Source: Nocardia camponoti (GTDB taxonomy: Bacteria; Actinomycetota; Actinomycetes; Mycobacteriales; Mycobacteriaceae). From it: a DNA stretch of 64,000 bases. The notes beneath the pieces are model-generated. The model ran no database searches, was not told the origin of the DNA, and saw only the letters and a program-made list of their open reading frames with translations. The stretch covers positions 62,001 through 126,000 of the forward strand of contig NZ_BMMW01000002.1 in NCBI RefSeq assembly GCF_014646135.1. Reading direction: 5' to 3'. The stretch's first letter is position 1. The number at the start of each line of letters is the position of its first letter. Position numbers and translations under genes: made by a program. This document shows positions 17,171 to 27,915 of the stretch, piece by piece.

Positions 17171-17830
17171 GTGAGTGCCGACCAGTTGAGCGTCTACGAG
17201 GCCATCCGTCAACGTCGTGATGTGCGCGCCGAATTCACCGGCGAGGTCATCGACGATGAAACACTCATGCGCCTGCTCACCGCGGCGCATCAGGCACCGA
17301 GCGTCGGTAATTCGCAACCCTGGGACTTCGTGATCGTGCGCGAACCGGACACGTTGCGCCGCTTCGCCGACCACGTGGCCGACATGCGCGTGGCATTTCG
17401 CGAAAGCCTGCCCGCCGACCGCGCCGCCACCTTCGACCCGATCAAGATCGAAGGCATAGTCGAAAGCGGGACAGGCATCGTGGTGACTCACGATGACAGT
17501 CGCGGTGGGCCGCAGGTACTCGGCCGGGCGAGCGTACCCGAGACGGGCGTGTATTCGACCGTGCTCGCGATTCAAAATCTCTGGCTTGCCGCGACAGCGG
17601 AACAGGTTGGCGTTGGCTGGGTTTCGTTTTACGACCCAGAGATTTTGCGCGAACTAGTCGGTTTGCCCGCCGGAATTAAACCGATCGCTTGGTTATGTGT
17701 TGGTCCGGTCGACCATTTTCAAGAAGTGCCCGACTTGGAACGATTTGGTTGGCGCAGCGGTCGACCGCTCGCGGCGGCAATCCACCACGAGCGGTTCGGT
17801 GCTAATACCGACTCAGGCGAGCCGAATTAG
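17171..17830 (+). CDS. bluB: 5,6-dimethylbenzimidazole synthase BluB
   Basis: A 219-residue flavin enzyme of the nitroreductase fold that cleaves reduced FMN to make dimethylbenzimidazole, the lower ligand of vitamin B12. BluB-type features are YEAIRQRRDVRAEF at the N-terminus, APSVGNSQPWDF, and VGVGWVSFYDPEILRELVGLP. The GTG start lies 23 bases after the desaturase, leaving no room for a cobalamin riboswitch, so it is probably read through from the desaturase promoter. Its 3' end overlaps the convergent hpf gene by 18 bases. No other B12 gene is nearby. Confidence 0.85.
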   Translation: MSADQLSVYEAIRQRRDVRAEFTGEVIDDETLMRLLTAAHQAPSVGNSQPWDFVIVREPDTLRRFADHVADMRVAFRESLPADRAATFDPIKIEGIVESGTGIVVTHDDSRGGPQVLGRASVPETGVYSTVLAIQNLWLAATAEQVGVGWVSFYDPEILRELVGLPAGIKPIAWLCVGPVDHFQEVPDLERFGWRSGRPLAAAIHHERFGANTDSGEPN

Positions 17831-18523
17831 GCCGTAATCAAACGCGTGCCGTCGATATACCACCGACGGGCGGTCAGTTTCTTTGTCGAGGAACAAAAAG
17901 AAATCGTGGCCGACGAGTTCCATTTGATAAAGCGCGTCGTCGACTGACATCGGAATGGCCGAGTGCACCTTGGTGCGCACAATATGGCCCGGCCCGGTTT
18001 CTTCTTCGACTTCTTCCACCACAGCGGGGGCGGAAGAACCATTTGGTGACGGTGGGTGGAAGAGCGCGTCGTCGATGAGGTCCGCGGTGGCCTCAGCCAC
18101 CGAGACTGGCGTCTTGTCGCCGTAGTGGACTACGCGCCGCTTGTCCTTTGACCTGCGGAGACGGGATTCGAGCTTTTGAGTAGCCGACTCAAGCGCGGCG
18201 TAGAAACTGTCGGCGCACGCTTCGGCGCGCACAACCGGTCCACGACCACGCGCGGTGATCTCTACTCGCTGGCAATTTTTGCGCTGACGTCGATTACGTT
18301 CGTGGAACAGTTCCACGTCGAAAAGGAAGATCGACGGATCGAAGCGCTCGAGTCGCGCTAGTTTTTCGGCGACATAAATTCGATAGTGGTCGGGAACTTC
18401 GACATTTCGACCCGATACCACCACCTCGGCGGCTGTGCCGGGAATTGGAGTTTCGGTCGCGGCATCGTCGGTAAATGCCGATGGGCCAGCGTCTCGCACT
18501 GAAGCCCGTGAAGAAGTCGTCAC
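17813..18523 (-). CDS. hpf: long-form ribosome hibernation promoting factor
   Basis: A 236-residue long HPF. An N-terminal S30AE/RaiA domain (VVVSGRNVEVPDHYRIYVAEKLARLERFD... region) binds the 30S decoding centre. A C-terminal domain (VRTKVHSAIPMSVDDALYQMELVGHDFFLF) drives dimerisation of 70S ribosomes to 100S in stationary phase or hypoxia. GTG 18523 was chosen because GGGAGGT lies five bases upstream; the longer frame to 18559 has no such site. The homologue in M. tuberculosis is Rv3241c, next to comF and lpqB as here. The 273 bases to comF show no gene. Confidence 0.93.
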   Translation of the reverse strand: MTTSSRASVRDAGPSAFTDDAATETPIPGTAAEVVVSGRNVEVPDHYRIYVAEKLARLERFDPSIFLFDVELFHERNRRQRKNCQRVEITARGRGPVVRAEACADSFYAALESATQKLESRLRRSKDKRRVVHYGDKTPVSVAEATADLIDDALFHPPSPNGSSAPAVVEEVEEETGPGHIVRTKVHSAIPMSVDDALYQMELVGHDFFLFLDKETDRPSVVYRRHAFDYGLIRLA

Positions 18524-18796
18524 GCGTACCTCCCGGTATCGGCCGCGTCCGCATCGCACGGAAGCGGCGGGTGTGGCAATGCCGACCGGATTCGCTCGGC
18601 ACTAGTTGTCGAGGCACCACCTCCGAAGCTCGTGCGATATGCCGAATTGCCTTGCCCACTACCCGAGCCGACCGGGCGAACGCACTTTGGCGAAACGCCG
18701 CCGACCCTGCCTGGCTGAGGCGAGAAATTCGGTGTGTGTCCGCGACGCTAGTACGCAACTGACTCGCGCGCCACTGTTCACGCAAATTTTCCCTAA

Positions 18797-19441
18797 TCAC
18801 GCCGCGCAGACCGTGACAAGCGCCCTAGCCGCCACGCCGACGTCGCGCAACACGCGCACCGATTCGCATGCCGTCGCACCCGTGGTGAGCACGTCGTCGA
18901 TCAGCACTACCTCGGCATTTGGCAATGTGCGCAGCCGTGCCAGACCGCGCGGATCGACGTCGATTCGCCCGCGCAGATTCGCGGCGCGCTGGGCGACGCT
19001 GAGCCCGACCGAGTCGCGCACTCCCCGACCAGCACGCAGCATCGCGACACTATGGCTATCGGCTAGCCACCCGGTCGCGGTGCAGCTCGCACGCCCAACC
19101 GGGTCGCCGCCACGCCGTCGCGCGGCTGACGCCCGGGTGGGCGCTGGCACGAGCAGCAGCGGGCGATCGGACGCGCGTAACCGGTCGAGCGCGACCGCGA
19201 GCGCGAAGCCGAGCGGATGCGCCAGGTCACGGCGACCATGTTCCTTCGCGGCGAGCACCGCGCGTCGCGCAGGTCCGCGATAGGACCCGAGCGTCCAGCA
19301 CGGCACGCCGGGGTCGGCACGTGGCCGAACGCGCGTTGGTGGGCGAGCGAGGACGGCGGCGCAGTGCTCGCACCACAGTTGGCCCGCTCGCGCGCAACCG
19401 CCGCATTGGGCGGGGAGAAGCAGATCGAGGAGAGTGCGCAT
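18797..19441 (-). CDS. ComF-family phosphoribosyltransferase-like protein
   Basis: A 214-residue ComF protein. It has N-terminal zinc-ribbon cysteines (CGGCARAG, then CEHC) and a C-terminal PRPP-loop motif VVLIDDVLTTGATACES. In naturally competent bacteria ComF is needed for DNA uptake; in mycobacteria the role of the homologue (Rv3242c) is not established. It is read in the same direction as lpqB, 42 bases downstream of it, so it is likely the distal gene of the mtrA-mtrB-lpqB operon. A central PAPTRASAARRRGGDPVGRA segment fits the family. Confidence 0.88.
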   Translation of the reverse strand: MRTLLDLLLPAQCGGCARAGQLWCEHCAAVLARPPTRVRPRADPGVPCWTLGSYRGPARRAVLAAKEHGRRDLAHPLGFALAVALDRLRASDRPLLLVPAPTRASAARRRGGDPVGRASCTATGWLADSHSVAMLRAGRGVRDSVGLSVAQRAANLRGRIDVDPRGLARLRTLPNAEVVLIDDVLTTGATACESVRVLRDVGVAARALVTVCAA

Positions 19442-19483
19442 AGCCCAGGAGTATGACCTGGGTCACCGACAAGTTCGGGTGCG

Positions 19484-21283
19484 TCAGCCGGGCAGAACGG
19501 GGACGACCTGTTCGCCGGTCAAGCCGGGTACCTCACGCCAGTACCGGTCGTTGCGCGTCGGGTCGGCCGTCTGTAGTTGCAGCACCGCCCGCGAGTCGGC
19601 AACGTACTGCGCCGACGGCGTCGACGCCACCGCGCGCACCGGCGGGGTGAGGTTCTGCGAGGTCAGCGGAGTCATGAGTGAACCGTCGATCGAGACGGTG
19701 AACACCGGGTCAACCGTGCCCTCGCGCGCGACCATCAGCGTGTCGCCGGTAACCCAGCTCACCGAAACCGCCCGTGTGCTCAACCCAAGCGCGACCGGCG
19801 TTGGTGAGGTGAGCGCGAACTTCCCGTCGGGGCGTCGCTCGATCACCGCGACATAGACCTTCCCGTCGGCGATCACCGCGGCACGCACGCCGGTGCGCGA
19901 AACGGTCAACTGACCGAGCGGTCCGCGCGGGGCCGCAGGGGCGGAGAACATGGGCGTCGTGTCGACATCCTGGGTCGACACATTGCCGGTCGCGCGGTCG
20001 ATTACCGCCCTTGTCACGCGCTCGCCGTCGATAACGACCCACGCCGAACTGCCGTCGGCCGTCCACGACGGCGTAGTGATCGACGCACCTTCGGCGACCG
20101 GGAACGCCTTGCCGCCGTAGCTGCCGAGCAGCAGCGTGCGACGCGGTTCCGGCGCTGGTCGACCGGTGTCAGCGACGGCGGCGACCGACTGACCATCACC
20201 CGAGATACCAGCCGAAACGAGGTTGTTCGCCTCACCGAACGACCCAGCGGGCGCGATCGGCCCCTCGGGCGTGACGTTGACAAGCGCACCGTTGCGCACC
20301 GCGTGCAAGCCCGCTCTGCCCTGCCCGGGCGCGGGCGCGGTGAACTGTTCGACGTCGGTGATCGCCCAGCCGTTCGGGAACCGGTCGTCGAGCGGCTTGC
20401 CGTCGGCCAACAGGATGTACGGGCCGAGCACGTCGGAACTGGCCAGCGTCGTGACGATCTGCGCGGCAAGCAGTTCGCGATCATGCTGGTTCGGCGATAC
20501 CCCGGCGAGGTCGACGCGAACGCCGCCGATGCCGATGCCGACGTCGCCGGGTTCGTTGTTCGCCTTCGTAATCGGACTGTGCAGGGTGACCGGTCCGCCG
20601 ATCGGATTGCGCACCACCGGCGCGATCGCGGCCTGCGGACCGTGTTGGAGCACTTCGATCAGCCGATCGGTGAGCCGCGAACGCGGGACCGAAAGCCAAC
20701 GCGGATCAGGCACGAGTACCGACGTGGCGGGGTCGACGTAGTACAGGACCGAGCGGTGATAGGACTTGTTGAACGCGCTCGCTTCCATCACGACGCCGGG
20801 CGGCAGCTCGGTGATGCGCCATTCCCCGTTGACGCGACGCATTTCGATCTTGTTTTCCAGCGTGCCTTCGGAAGCGTGGTAAGCACCGTCGAGCGCGAGG
20901 TCACCGACTTTGCGCGCGCGAATCACATACGTCGCGTGGTCGCCGCTGCGTGACTCGCGCAAGGTGTCGGGCCGGTCGACGATCATCGCGCTCGCCTCGT
21001 CGTCCCAGTTCGCGGCCGTATCCGGTGCCATGTACTGGCGTGCGGCAGCGTGGTGTTCGGCGGGATCGGCACTGGCGATAAGGAAGTCGCTCAGCAACAA
21101 ATCCGGGTCGCGACCTGGGGTTGGCGGCGGTGGCCCGACCGAGGTGGGTACTCGGTTGATCGTCCCGAGCGCTTGCGGCGCTGACGATTCCGGCAGACTC
21201 GCGCAGCCGGCGACAAACATTCCGGCCAAGCACAGCGCGAGCAACACGGCCAACCGCCGGGACAAGCTGCGCGCGATCGTCAT
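19484..21283 (-). CDS. lpqB: lipoprotein LpqB, MtrAB accessory factor
   Basis: A 599-residue lipoprotein. The N-terminus has a basic region, a hydrophobic core and the lipobox VAGC (Cys about residue 27), followed by [10 protein letters not shown] GerMN-like domain ([15 protein letters not shown]... QIVTTLA region) and a C-terminal beta-propeller-like part follow. In actinobacteria LpqB sits on the outer face of the membrane and interacts with the extracellular domain of MtrB, tuning the MtrAB response that controls cell wall and division genes. Its start overlaps the mtrB stop by 4 bases. Confidence 0.95.
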   Translation of the reverse strand: MTIARSLSRRLAVLLALCLAGMFVAGCASLPESSAPQALGTINRVPTSVGPPPPTPGRDPDLLLSDFLIASADPAEHHAAARQYMAPDTAANWDDEASAMIVDRPDTLRESRSGDHATYVIRARKVGDLALDGAYHASEGTLENKIEMRRVNGEWRITELPPGVVMEASAFNKSYHRSVLYYVDPATSVLVPDPRWLSVPRSRLTDRLIEVLQHGPQAAIAPVVRNPIGGPVTLHSPITKANNEPGDVGIGIGGVRVDLAGVSPNQHDRELLAAQIVTTLASSDVLGPYILLADGKPLDDRFPNGWAITDVEQFTAPAPGQGRAGLHAVRNGALVNVTPEGPIAPAGSFGEANNLVSAGISGDGQSVAAVADTGRPAPEPRRTLLLGSYGGKAFPVAEGASITTPSWTADGSSAWVVIDGERVTRAVIDRATGNVSTQDVDTTPMFSAPAAPRGPLGQLTVSRTGVRAAVIADGKVYVAVIERRPDGKFALTSPTPVALGLSTRAVSVSWVTGDTLMVAREGTVDPVFTVSIDGSLMTPLTSQNLTPPVRAVASTPSAQYVADSRAVLQLQTADPTRNDRYWREVPGLTGEQVVPVLPG

Positions 21284-23028
21284 TGTTGTCGGTCTCCGTT
21301 GTCGGTGGACTCAGGTTCGTCATCAGGTGCGGGGTCCGGCGGCAGTTCCGCTTCGGGCAACGAGTTGACCTTGCGCAACATCGGTTCCAACGCAAGCGGG
21401 CTCGCGCCCAGTTTTCGACCCCGCGTCATCGGGACGAGTAGTCGGAAACTCGCGCCGACGCCGGGTTCGCCCCACGCTTCGAGTTTGCCCTCGTGCAGGT
21501 TGGCGTCTTCGACACTGATCGACAGGCCGAGTCCCGTTCCGCCCGAGCGCCGCACCCGCGATGGGTCCGAGCGCCAAAACCGGTTGAATACCAGCTTCTC
21601 CTCGCCCGGTCGCAGGCCGATGCCCTGGTCGCGCACGACGGTCGCGACCGCGTTCGCGTCGGCATCGCCACGCATGCGAATAAGCACGGGCTTGCCTTCG
21701 CTGTGGTCGATCGCGTTGGCGAGCAGGTTGCGCAGCACGCGTTCGACGCGACGTGGATCGACTTCGGCGATCACCGGTTCATCGGGCAGATCGATAATCA
21801 CTTCAACGCCAGCCTCGGTCGCCAAATGCCGCACGGTCGAAATCGCCGCTCGCGCGCACATCCGCATGTCGAGCGATTCCACTTGCAGCTCAGCGACACC
21901 CGCGTCGTGACGTGACACTTCGAGCAGGTCGTTGAGCAGCCCTTCGAAGCGGTCGAGTTCATTGACGAGCAGTTCGGAACTGCGCGCGAGCGCGGGCTGC
22001 AGGTCGTCGCTCGCGCCGTGAATGAGGTCGGCTGCCATGCGAACCGTGGTCAACGGGGTGCGCAGCTCGTGGCTGACATCGGAGGTAAACCGCTTTTGCA
22101 GGTTGCCGAATTCCTCAAGCTGGGTGATCTGATTCGACAGACTTTCGGCCATCTCGTTGAACGCTTGCGCGAGCCGTGCCATGTCGTCTTCGCCGCGCAC
22201 GAGCATGCGCTCTTTGAGTCGACCGTCGGCGAAACGACCAGCGATCCGTGCTGCTGACCGAATCGGCAAAACGACTTGTCGCGTGACGAGCGCGGTGATC
22301 GCGGCAAGCAAAACGAGCAGCACAACGCCGCCGATGAACATCGTGCCGCGCATCAGCGCGAGGCTGGATTCCTCGCTGGCCAGCGGGAAGATCAGATAGA
22401 TCTCCAACGTCGCGACCTCGGCGCTCGGGCTGCCGATAATCAGCGCGCGCCCGCGATAGCCGTCAGGGTCGGAAACCGTGGTGAACTGGTACGACACCTG
22501 GTTGCGTTGGACGAACCGACGCAGTTCCGGCGGCACCTCGTTGATCGGGCCGACCGTGATTTCATGCGGCGGAACGCCACCGATCATCGCCAACGCGGAG
22601 TCGAAACTGCCAGCGGCACCGCTGGACTGACCAGTGCCACCGCGACTCGACAGCGCCGAACGCGCTTCGGCGAGTTCCTCGGATTGGCTTGTCGTGTCGT
22701 GGGCGCCTGACATCTTCGCTTCGATCGTCGCGCGCGCACGATCCATTTCCTCGACCGCCGCGTTGATCTTGGCTTCGAGGAGTCGGTCAGTGATCTGACC
22801 GGTGAGCACGACCCCCAGGATCGTGATGACAATGAGGGACAGGGTCAACGTCGAAACGATGACCCGCAGCTGCAACGACCTCCGCCAAAGGTGGCCGAGT
22901 GCGGCGCCCATGGACTGGAACCAAGCCAGGATGGGGGCCGCCCATCGTCGCAACCGCGCGATGGCGCCGTCGATCACCGCGGCGCCTCGCAGCGACCGAT
23001 CACGGCGGTCCGGCCTTGTAGCCGACAC
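21280..23028 (-). CDS. mtrB: sensor histidine kinase MtrB
   Basis: A 582-residue membrane kinase. It has two TM helices (about residues 53-75 and 230-250) enclosing an extracellular sensor domain, a HAMP linker, the phosphoacceptor region [15 protein letters not shown] (His about 320), and an ATPase domain with [12 protein letters not shown] and GTGLGLSIS. It phosphorylates MtrA. The GTG start lies inside the mtrA 3' end (29-base overlap), so the two genes are coupled. The C-terminus carries an acidic proline-rich tail ([13 protein letters not shown]). Confidence 0.96.
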   Translation of the reverse strand: MSATRPDRRDRSLRGAAVIDGAIARLRRWAAPILAWFQSMGAALGHLWRRSLQLRVIVSTLTLSLIVITILGVVLTGQITDRLLEAKINAAVEEMDRARATIEAKMSGAHDTTSQSEELAEARSALSSRGGTGQSSGAAGSFDSALAMIGGVPPHEITVGPINEVPPELRRFVQRNQVSYQFTTVSDPDGYRGRALIIGSPSAEVATLEIYLIFPLASEESSLALMRGTMFIGGVVLLVLLAAITALVTRQVVLPIRSAARIAGRFADGRLKERMLVRGEDDMARLAQAFNEMAESLSNQITQLEEFGNLQKRFTSDVSHELRTPLTTVRMAADLIHGASDDLQPALARSSELLVNELDRFEGLLNDLLEVSRHDAGVAELQVESLDMRMCARAAISTVRHLATEAGVEVIIDLPDEPVIAEVDPRRVERVLRNLLANAIDHSEGKPVLIRMRGDADANAVATVVRDQGIGLRPGEEKLVFNRFWRSDPSRVRRSGGTGLGLSISVEDANLHEGKLEAWGEPGVGASFRLLVPMTRGRKLGASPLALEPMLRKVNSLPEAELPPDPAPDDEPESTDNGDRQQ

Positions 23029-23677
23029 CGCGCACGGTCAGCACGATCTCGGGATTTTCCGGGTCTTTCTCGACCTTGGCGCGCAGGCGCTGAACGTGGA
23101 CGTTCACGAGCCGCGTATCCGCCGCGTGCCGGTAGCCCCAGACCTGTTCGAGCAGCACCTCGCGCGTGAAAACCTGACGCGGCTTACGCGCGAGCGCGAC
23201 AAGCAGGTCGAATTCGAGCGGGGTGAGCGAGATCTGCGTGCCGCCACGGGTGACCTTGTGAGCGGGCACGTCGATGACGATGTCGGCGATCGACAGCATC
23301 TCGGCGGGCTCGTCCTCAGTGCGCCGCAGCCGGGCTCGCACGCGTGCGACGAGTTCCTTCGGCTTGAACGGCTTGACGATGTAATCGTCGGCGCCGGACT
23401 CAAGTCCGAGCACCACATCGACAGTGTCGGTCTTGGCGGTGAGCATGACGATCGGTACGCCGGAATCGGCCCGCAGCACCCGGCATACGTCGATGCCGTT
23501 CATGCCGGGCAGCATCAGGTCCAGCAAAACCAGGTCGGGGCGGATTTCCCGCACCGCCGACAGGGCCTGCGTGCCGTCGCCGACCACATGCGGGTCGAAC
23601 CCTTCCCCGCGCAAGACGATGGTCAGCATCTCAGCGAGCGCCATATCGTCGTCGACGACCAGAATCTTGGGCTTCAT
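23000..23677 (-). CDS. mtrA: response regulator MtrA
   Basis: A 225-residue OmpR/PhoB-type response regulator. The receiver domain has the acidic pocket (VVDDD at residues 7-11), phosphoacceptor D53 in LLDLMLPG, the switch Thr in MLTAK and Lys in VKPF. A C-terminal winged helix follows ([10 protein letters not shown]... [30 protein letters not shown]). MtrA controls replication timing, cell division, Rpf and cell wall hydrolase genes in mycobacteria. A palindrome at 23717-23734 lies in its upstream region. Confidence 0.97.
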   Translation of the reverse strand: MKPKILVVDDDMALAEMLTIVLRGEGFDPHVVGDGTQALSAVREIRPDLVLLDLMLPGMNGIDVCRVLRADSGVPIVMLTAKTDTVDVVLGLESGADDYIVKPFKPKELVARVRARLRRTEDEPAEMLSIADIVIDVPAHKVTRGGTQISLTPLEFDLLVALARKPRQVFTREVLLEQVWGYRHAADTRLVNVHVQRLRAKVEKDPENPEIVLTVRGVGYKAGPP

Positions 23678-23716
23678 AGTCCTATGTTGTCATCTCCCAG
23701 GCCAGGATCGGGCCGC

Positions 23717-23734
23717 CACGCCATTAATGGTGTG
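23717..23734. promoter_or_regulatory. 18-bp palindrome upstream of mtrA
   Basis: CACGCCATTAATGGTGTG is symmetric at all but one base pair, with a perfect 10-bp core CCATTAATGG. It lies 40 bases before the mtrA start and 22 bases beyond the tmk stop, has no T-run and so is not a terminator. The bound factor is unknown. Confidence 0.4.
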
Positions 23735-23755
23735 AACATGGCGTTTTGGCCGACC

Positions 23756-24403
23756 TTATCCAGCAAAGATTTCGGTACAGAGCGTGAGTAAAGCGGGGCG
23801 GTCGGTATCGGAGCGGTAGGTAGTCCACCGGCCGAACCAATCGCGGTCAGCGAGTTCACGATAGACCTCGCCCGTGCGGTGTTGCAGACCGCCGTCGCGT
23901 TCGTAGGCGTCGAGGGCACGGGTGGCGTCGAGTTCGCCACGGCGACGGGCGCGTTCGGCGGCGACGTCGGCGTCGATGTCGAGCAGGACCGTGAGCTGCG
24001 GCGTCGGCAATTTCAGCCGGTCAAACTCCAGATCGCCCACCCACGCGACGATTTCGCCGTCGGCATCCTGGTTGGCGCGCGCGGCCGAGTAGGCGGCGTT
24101 GGACGCGACCCAGCGGTCAAGGATCACGATGTCGTTGGCGGTCAACAGGTTCGCGATTTCGACGCTTGCCTCGGCGCGATCGAGCGCGAAAAGGATCGCC
24201 ATCGCGTTGATCGAATCGGCGAGGTCGCCGTGGTTGCCGCGCAATGCTTCGGCGGCGAGGTCAGCGGGGGTTGACTGCCCGTATTGCGGAAAGGCAAGTC
24301 GCCCAACGCTTAAGCCTTTGCCACTGAGTTCGTCGACGAGCCCGTCGATGAGTGTGCGTTTGCCCGCCCCGTCGAGCCCCTCAATCGCGATCAGTACGCC
24401 CAT
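23756..24403 (-). CDS. tmk: thymidylate kinase
   Basis: A 215-residue dTMP kinase, making dTDP for DNA synthesis. The start is set at the ATG giving MGVLIAIEGLDGAGKRTLI; the P-loop GLDGAGKRT with Lys-Arg is the mycobacterial type. ILDRWVASNAAYSAARANQD is the DRW/Y substrate-binding motif, and a LID region RARRRGELD follows. The longer frame to 24463 adds an unlikely 20-residue N-terminus. It is upstream of mtrA on the same strand, as in M. tuberculosis (Rv3247c). Confidence 0.94.
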   Translation of the reverse strand: MGVLIAIEGLDGAGKRTLIDGLVDELSGKGLSVGRLAFPQYGQSTPADLAAEALRGNHGDLADSINAMAILFALDRAEASVEIANLLTANDIVILDRWVASNAAYSAARANQDADGEIVAWVGDLEFDRLKLPTPQLTVLLDIDADVAAERARRRGELDATRALDAYERDGGLQHRTGEVYRELADRDWFGRWTTYRSDTDRPALLTLCTEIFAG

Positions 24404-24446
24404 GCGCAGCAGATTACCCGTCGGCGACTCGCCCCAATGACACAGC

Positions 24447-24491
24447 ATATGTGAGTCATACATATTTCAGAAGCCCAGACTTTTCTGGGCT
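24447..24491. promoter_or_regulatory. inverted repeat and hairpin in a tmk/secreted-protein divergent promoter region
   Basis: ATATGT and ACATAT (24447-24452, 24460-24465) form a perfect 6-bp inverted repeat around 7 bases. A separate 8-bp stem AGCCCAGA/TCTGGGCT (24472-24479, 24484-24491) with loop CTTT follows. The stretch is much richer in A+T than its surroundings, as expected for a promoter. Confidence 0.4.
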
Positions 24492-24560
24492 CGCACCGGT
24501 CATTCACGCCGCGACAGGATGAGCACCGCATCTCTCATACTTCGATCGAACGGCAGCAAA

Positions 24561-24794
24561 ATGAACACACGCAGACTTGCCATCACAGTCGGCGCTTTCG
24601 CCGCCATCGCAGCGCTAACCTGCGGTCCCGCGACGGCCGCCGTTCCGACCGCCCCGGCAGCTATGCCGGTCGCCGGTTCCGGTAGCTCGTCGCTGACCGC
24701 ATCGCTCCTTGGCATTCTCGTGAGCAATCTCCCGGAATTTTTAACCTGCTCCGACACGTGCGGAGTCGACCATTCTGTGCCCCTGGCCAACTGA
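24561..24794 (+). CDS. small secreted protein, function unknown
   Basis: A 77-residue protein with a signal peptide: MNTRRL, a hydrophobic AITVGAFAAIAALTCG core and a GPATAAV cleavage site around residue 27. The mature part is about 50 residues with two cysteines in LTCSDTCGVD that could form a disulphide. The ATG at 24561 is preferred over the one at 24519 because it gives a normal signal peptide length; no clear ribosome site precedes either. It is followed 19 bases later by a second small secreted protein. No family recognised. Confidence 0.6.
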   Translation: MNTRRLAITVGAFAAIAALTCGPATAAVPTAPAAMPVAGSGSSSLTASLLGILVSNLPEFLTCSDTCGVDHSVPLAN

Positions 24795-24813
24795 AATCCC
24801 GAGAACGAGACTC

Positions 24814-25068
24814 ATGATGAACAAATTTATCTGCGCGACCATCGCCGCGGGCACGATCGCAACCGTCGGCGCGAGCGGCGTAGCGCAGGCGCAGCCGCTC
24901 CCGGTGGGCGCGCCCGCCGCGACGGTGGTCAACACCGGGTCTAACGACGCGATAGTCGTCCTCAGTAGCGCAACTGGTGCGCTACTGATTCCGATCATCC
25001 TGCCGCTGATGTGCGTGCACTACGACGTGGACTGCATCGCGCTCGGCAGCTCGTGGCTGTCCCGCTGA
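24814..25068 (+). CDS. small secreted protein, function unknown
   Basis: An 84-residue protein with a signal peptide (MMNKFICATIAAGTIATVGASG, cleavage after AQA near residue 27). The short mature part has a hydrophobic ATGALLIPIILPLM segment and two cysteines (MCVHYDVDC). It is probably co-transcribed with the gene at 24561 and may be secreted with it as a pair. It ends at a bidirectional terminator shared with sahH. No homologous family recognised. Confidence 0.6.
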   Translation: MMNKFICATIAAGTIATVGASGVAQAQPLPVGAPAATVVNTGSNDAIVVLSSATGALLIPIILPLMCVHYDVDCIALGSSWLSR

Positions 25069-25079
25069 CGCGAAACGCG

Positions 25080-25112
25080 AAACGGGTCCGGCGGTACTCG
25101 CCGGACCCGTTT
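25080..25112. terminator. bidirectional intrinsic terminator
   Basis: A perfect 14-bp stem AAACGGGTCCGGCG / CGCCGGACCCGTTT (25080-25093, 25099-25112) with a 5-base loop. A-run and T-run at the stem ends let it serve both the small secreted genes (plus) and sahH (minus). Confidence 0.85.
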
Positions 25113-25126
25113 CGTCACTTCACGAC

Positions 25127-26611
<1,485 letters not shown>

Positions 26612-26635
26612 GTACCCAAGGCTACCGCTAGAAAC

Positions 26636-27793
26636 CTAGGCTGCCGCGCGGTATCGGGCCAGCAGCCGTTGTCGTTTGGCCGGTGCGACATTCGCCAGCG
26701 ACAGGTCGCCGATGTAGTGGGCGAGCACGCGCGGGTCCATCACCGCACGCCACAGCGGTGGCACGGCGGCAAGCAGCAGCATCGTCGCGTAGCCGGCGGG
26801 CAGTTGTGGCGACTCTTCGGAACTGCGCAAGGTTTGGTACCGGCGACCAGGATTGGCGTGATGGTCGCTGTGCCGCTGTAGGTGGAACAGGAAGATATTG
26901 GTGACCAAACGGTCGGAATTCCAGCTGTCACGTGGCGAGCAACGTTCGTACCGACCATTGGGTTTGCGTGCGCGCAACAGCCCGTAGTGCTCGACGTAGT
27001 TCACGGTCTCAAGCAGCCCAAAACCGATAACTGCCTGCAAAAGCAACCACGGCAGGATCGACGGACCAAACGCGATCATGAGCGAACCGAAAAGCACGAC
27101 CGTCATCGCCCATGCTTGCAAAATGTTGTTGTGCCAGGTCAGCCACGGTCGCTCTTGACGGGCAAGCCGGGCGCGTTCGAGTTCGATCGCCGAGCGGAAT
27201 CCGCCGATGATGCTGCGCGGCAAGAACTGCCAGAGCGATTCACCGAGCCGCGCGCTCGCCGGGTCTTCGGGAGTGGCCACCCGTGCGTGATGACCGCGAT
27301 TGTGCTCGACGAAGAAGTGGCCGTACGCCGACTGCGCGAGCGCGATCTTCGACAGCAACCGCTCAGCACTCTCGACGCGATGCCCGAGTTCATGCGCGGC
27401 GTTGATGCCAATGCCGCTGACGAAACCAACCGTGGTCGCCAGCCCAAGCTTGTCGATGAAGGTCAGTTCACTGCCCGCCCACATGAAGCAGGCGATGCCC
27501 AAACTCAGGAATTGGATGGGCAGAAACAGGTAGGTGCACCAGCGGTAGTACCGGTCGGCCGACAGGGCGGCGTAGTCCTCTTCGCGCGGATTGTTGCCAT
27601 CATCACCAACAATCCAGTCGAGCACTGGGATCGCGATCAACACAATGACCGGGCCGATCCACCAAAACACCGGTGCGCCCGTGCGATAAACGAGTTGGGA
27701 GGGCAACAGCGCGCAGGCTGGAGCGATCAGGCCAAGAGCCCAGAGATACCGTTTGGGATCACGAAACCCCCCCGGTTTGCCAACCGTTTGCAC
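26636..27793 (-). CDS. alkB: alkane 1-monooxygenase AlkB (second copy)
   Basis: A 385-residue membrane di-iron hydroxylase that oxidises n-alkanes at the terminal carbon. All alkane-hydroxylase histidine boxes are present: HELGH, EHNRGHH and LQRHSDHH, plus the NYVEHYGL motif. Six hydrophobic segments can be seen. It is shorter than the copy at 28909 and has no rubredoxin gene of its own; it presumably uses the two rubredoxins encoded upstream. It follows the TetR gene after 122 bases that contain its own GTTAC-rich region and a TTACG-TC-CGTAA palindrome. M. tuberculosis has one alkB here, so this is an extra paralogue. Confidence 0.93.
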   Translation of the reverse strand: MQTVGKPGGFRDPKRYLWALGLIAPACALLPSQLVYRTGAPVFWWIGPVIVLIAIPVLDWIVGDDGNNPREEDYAALSADRYYRWCTYLFLPIQFLSLGIACFMWAGSELTFIDKLGLATTVGFVSGIGINAAHELGHRVESAERLLSKIALAQSAYGHFFVEHNRGHHARVATPEDPASARLGESLWQFLPRSIIGGFRSAIELERARLARQERPWLTWHNNILQAWAMTVVLFGSLMIAFGPSILPWLLLQAVIGFGLLETVNYVEHYGLLRARKPNGRYERCSPRDSWNSDRLVTNIFLFHLQRHSDHHANPGRRYQTLRSSEESPQLPAGYATMLLLAAVPPLWRAVMDPRVLAHYIGDLSLANVAPAKRQRLLARYRAAA

Positions 27794-27866
27794 ACCAACT
27801 CCGCTATAAAAAGACCAACCACCGACTGGTGTGAATACTGGCAGACCGCGCGCACGTTACACAGGG

Positions 27867-27878
27867 TTACGTCCGTAA
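27867..27878. promoter_or_regulatory. palindrome upstream of second alkB
   Basis: TTACG-TC-CGTAA is a perfect 5-2-5 inverted repeat about 75 bases before the alkB start at 27793. On the minus strand it reads TTTACGGACGTAACC, close to the desaturase operator consensus with two central bases fewer. Further GTTAC repeats lie at 27856 and 27889. Confidence 0.45.
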
Positions 27879-27915
27879 ACGTGGCCATGGTTACACTGTG
27901 GCGAATTAGAGCCGC

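Noticed and set aside
18524..18796. Open frames in the hpf-comF gap
   Set aside because: Short, without ribosome sites or motifs; no RNA gene structure recognised.
26612..26635. Possible SAH or SAM riboswitch before sahH
   Set aside because: Only 24 bases lie between alkB and sahH, too short for any known class.
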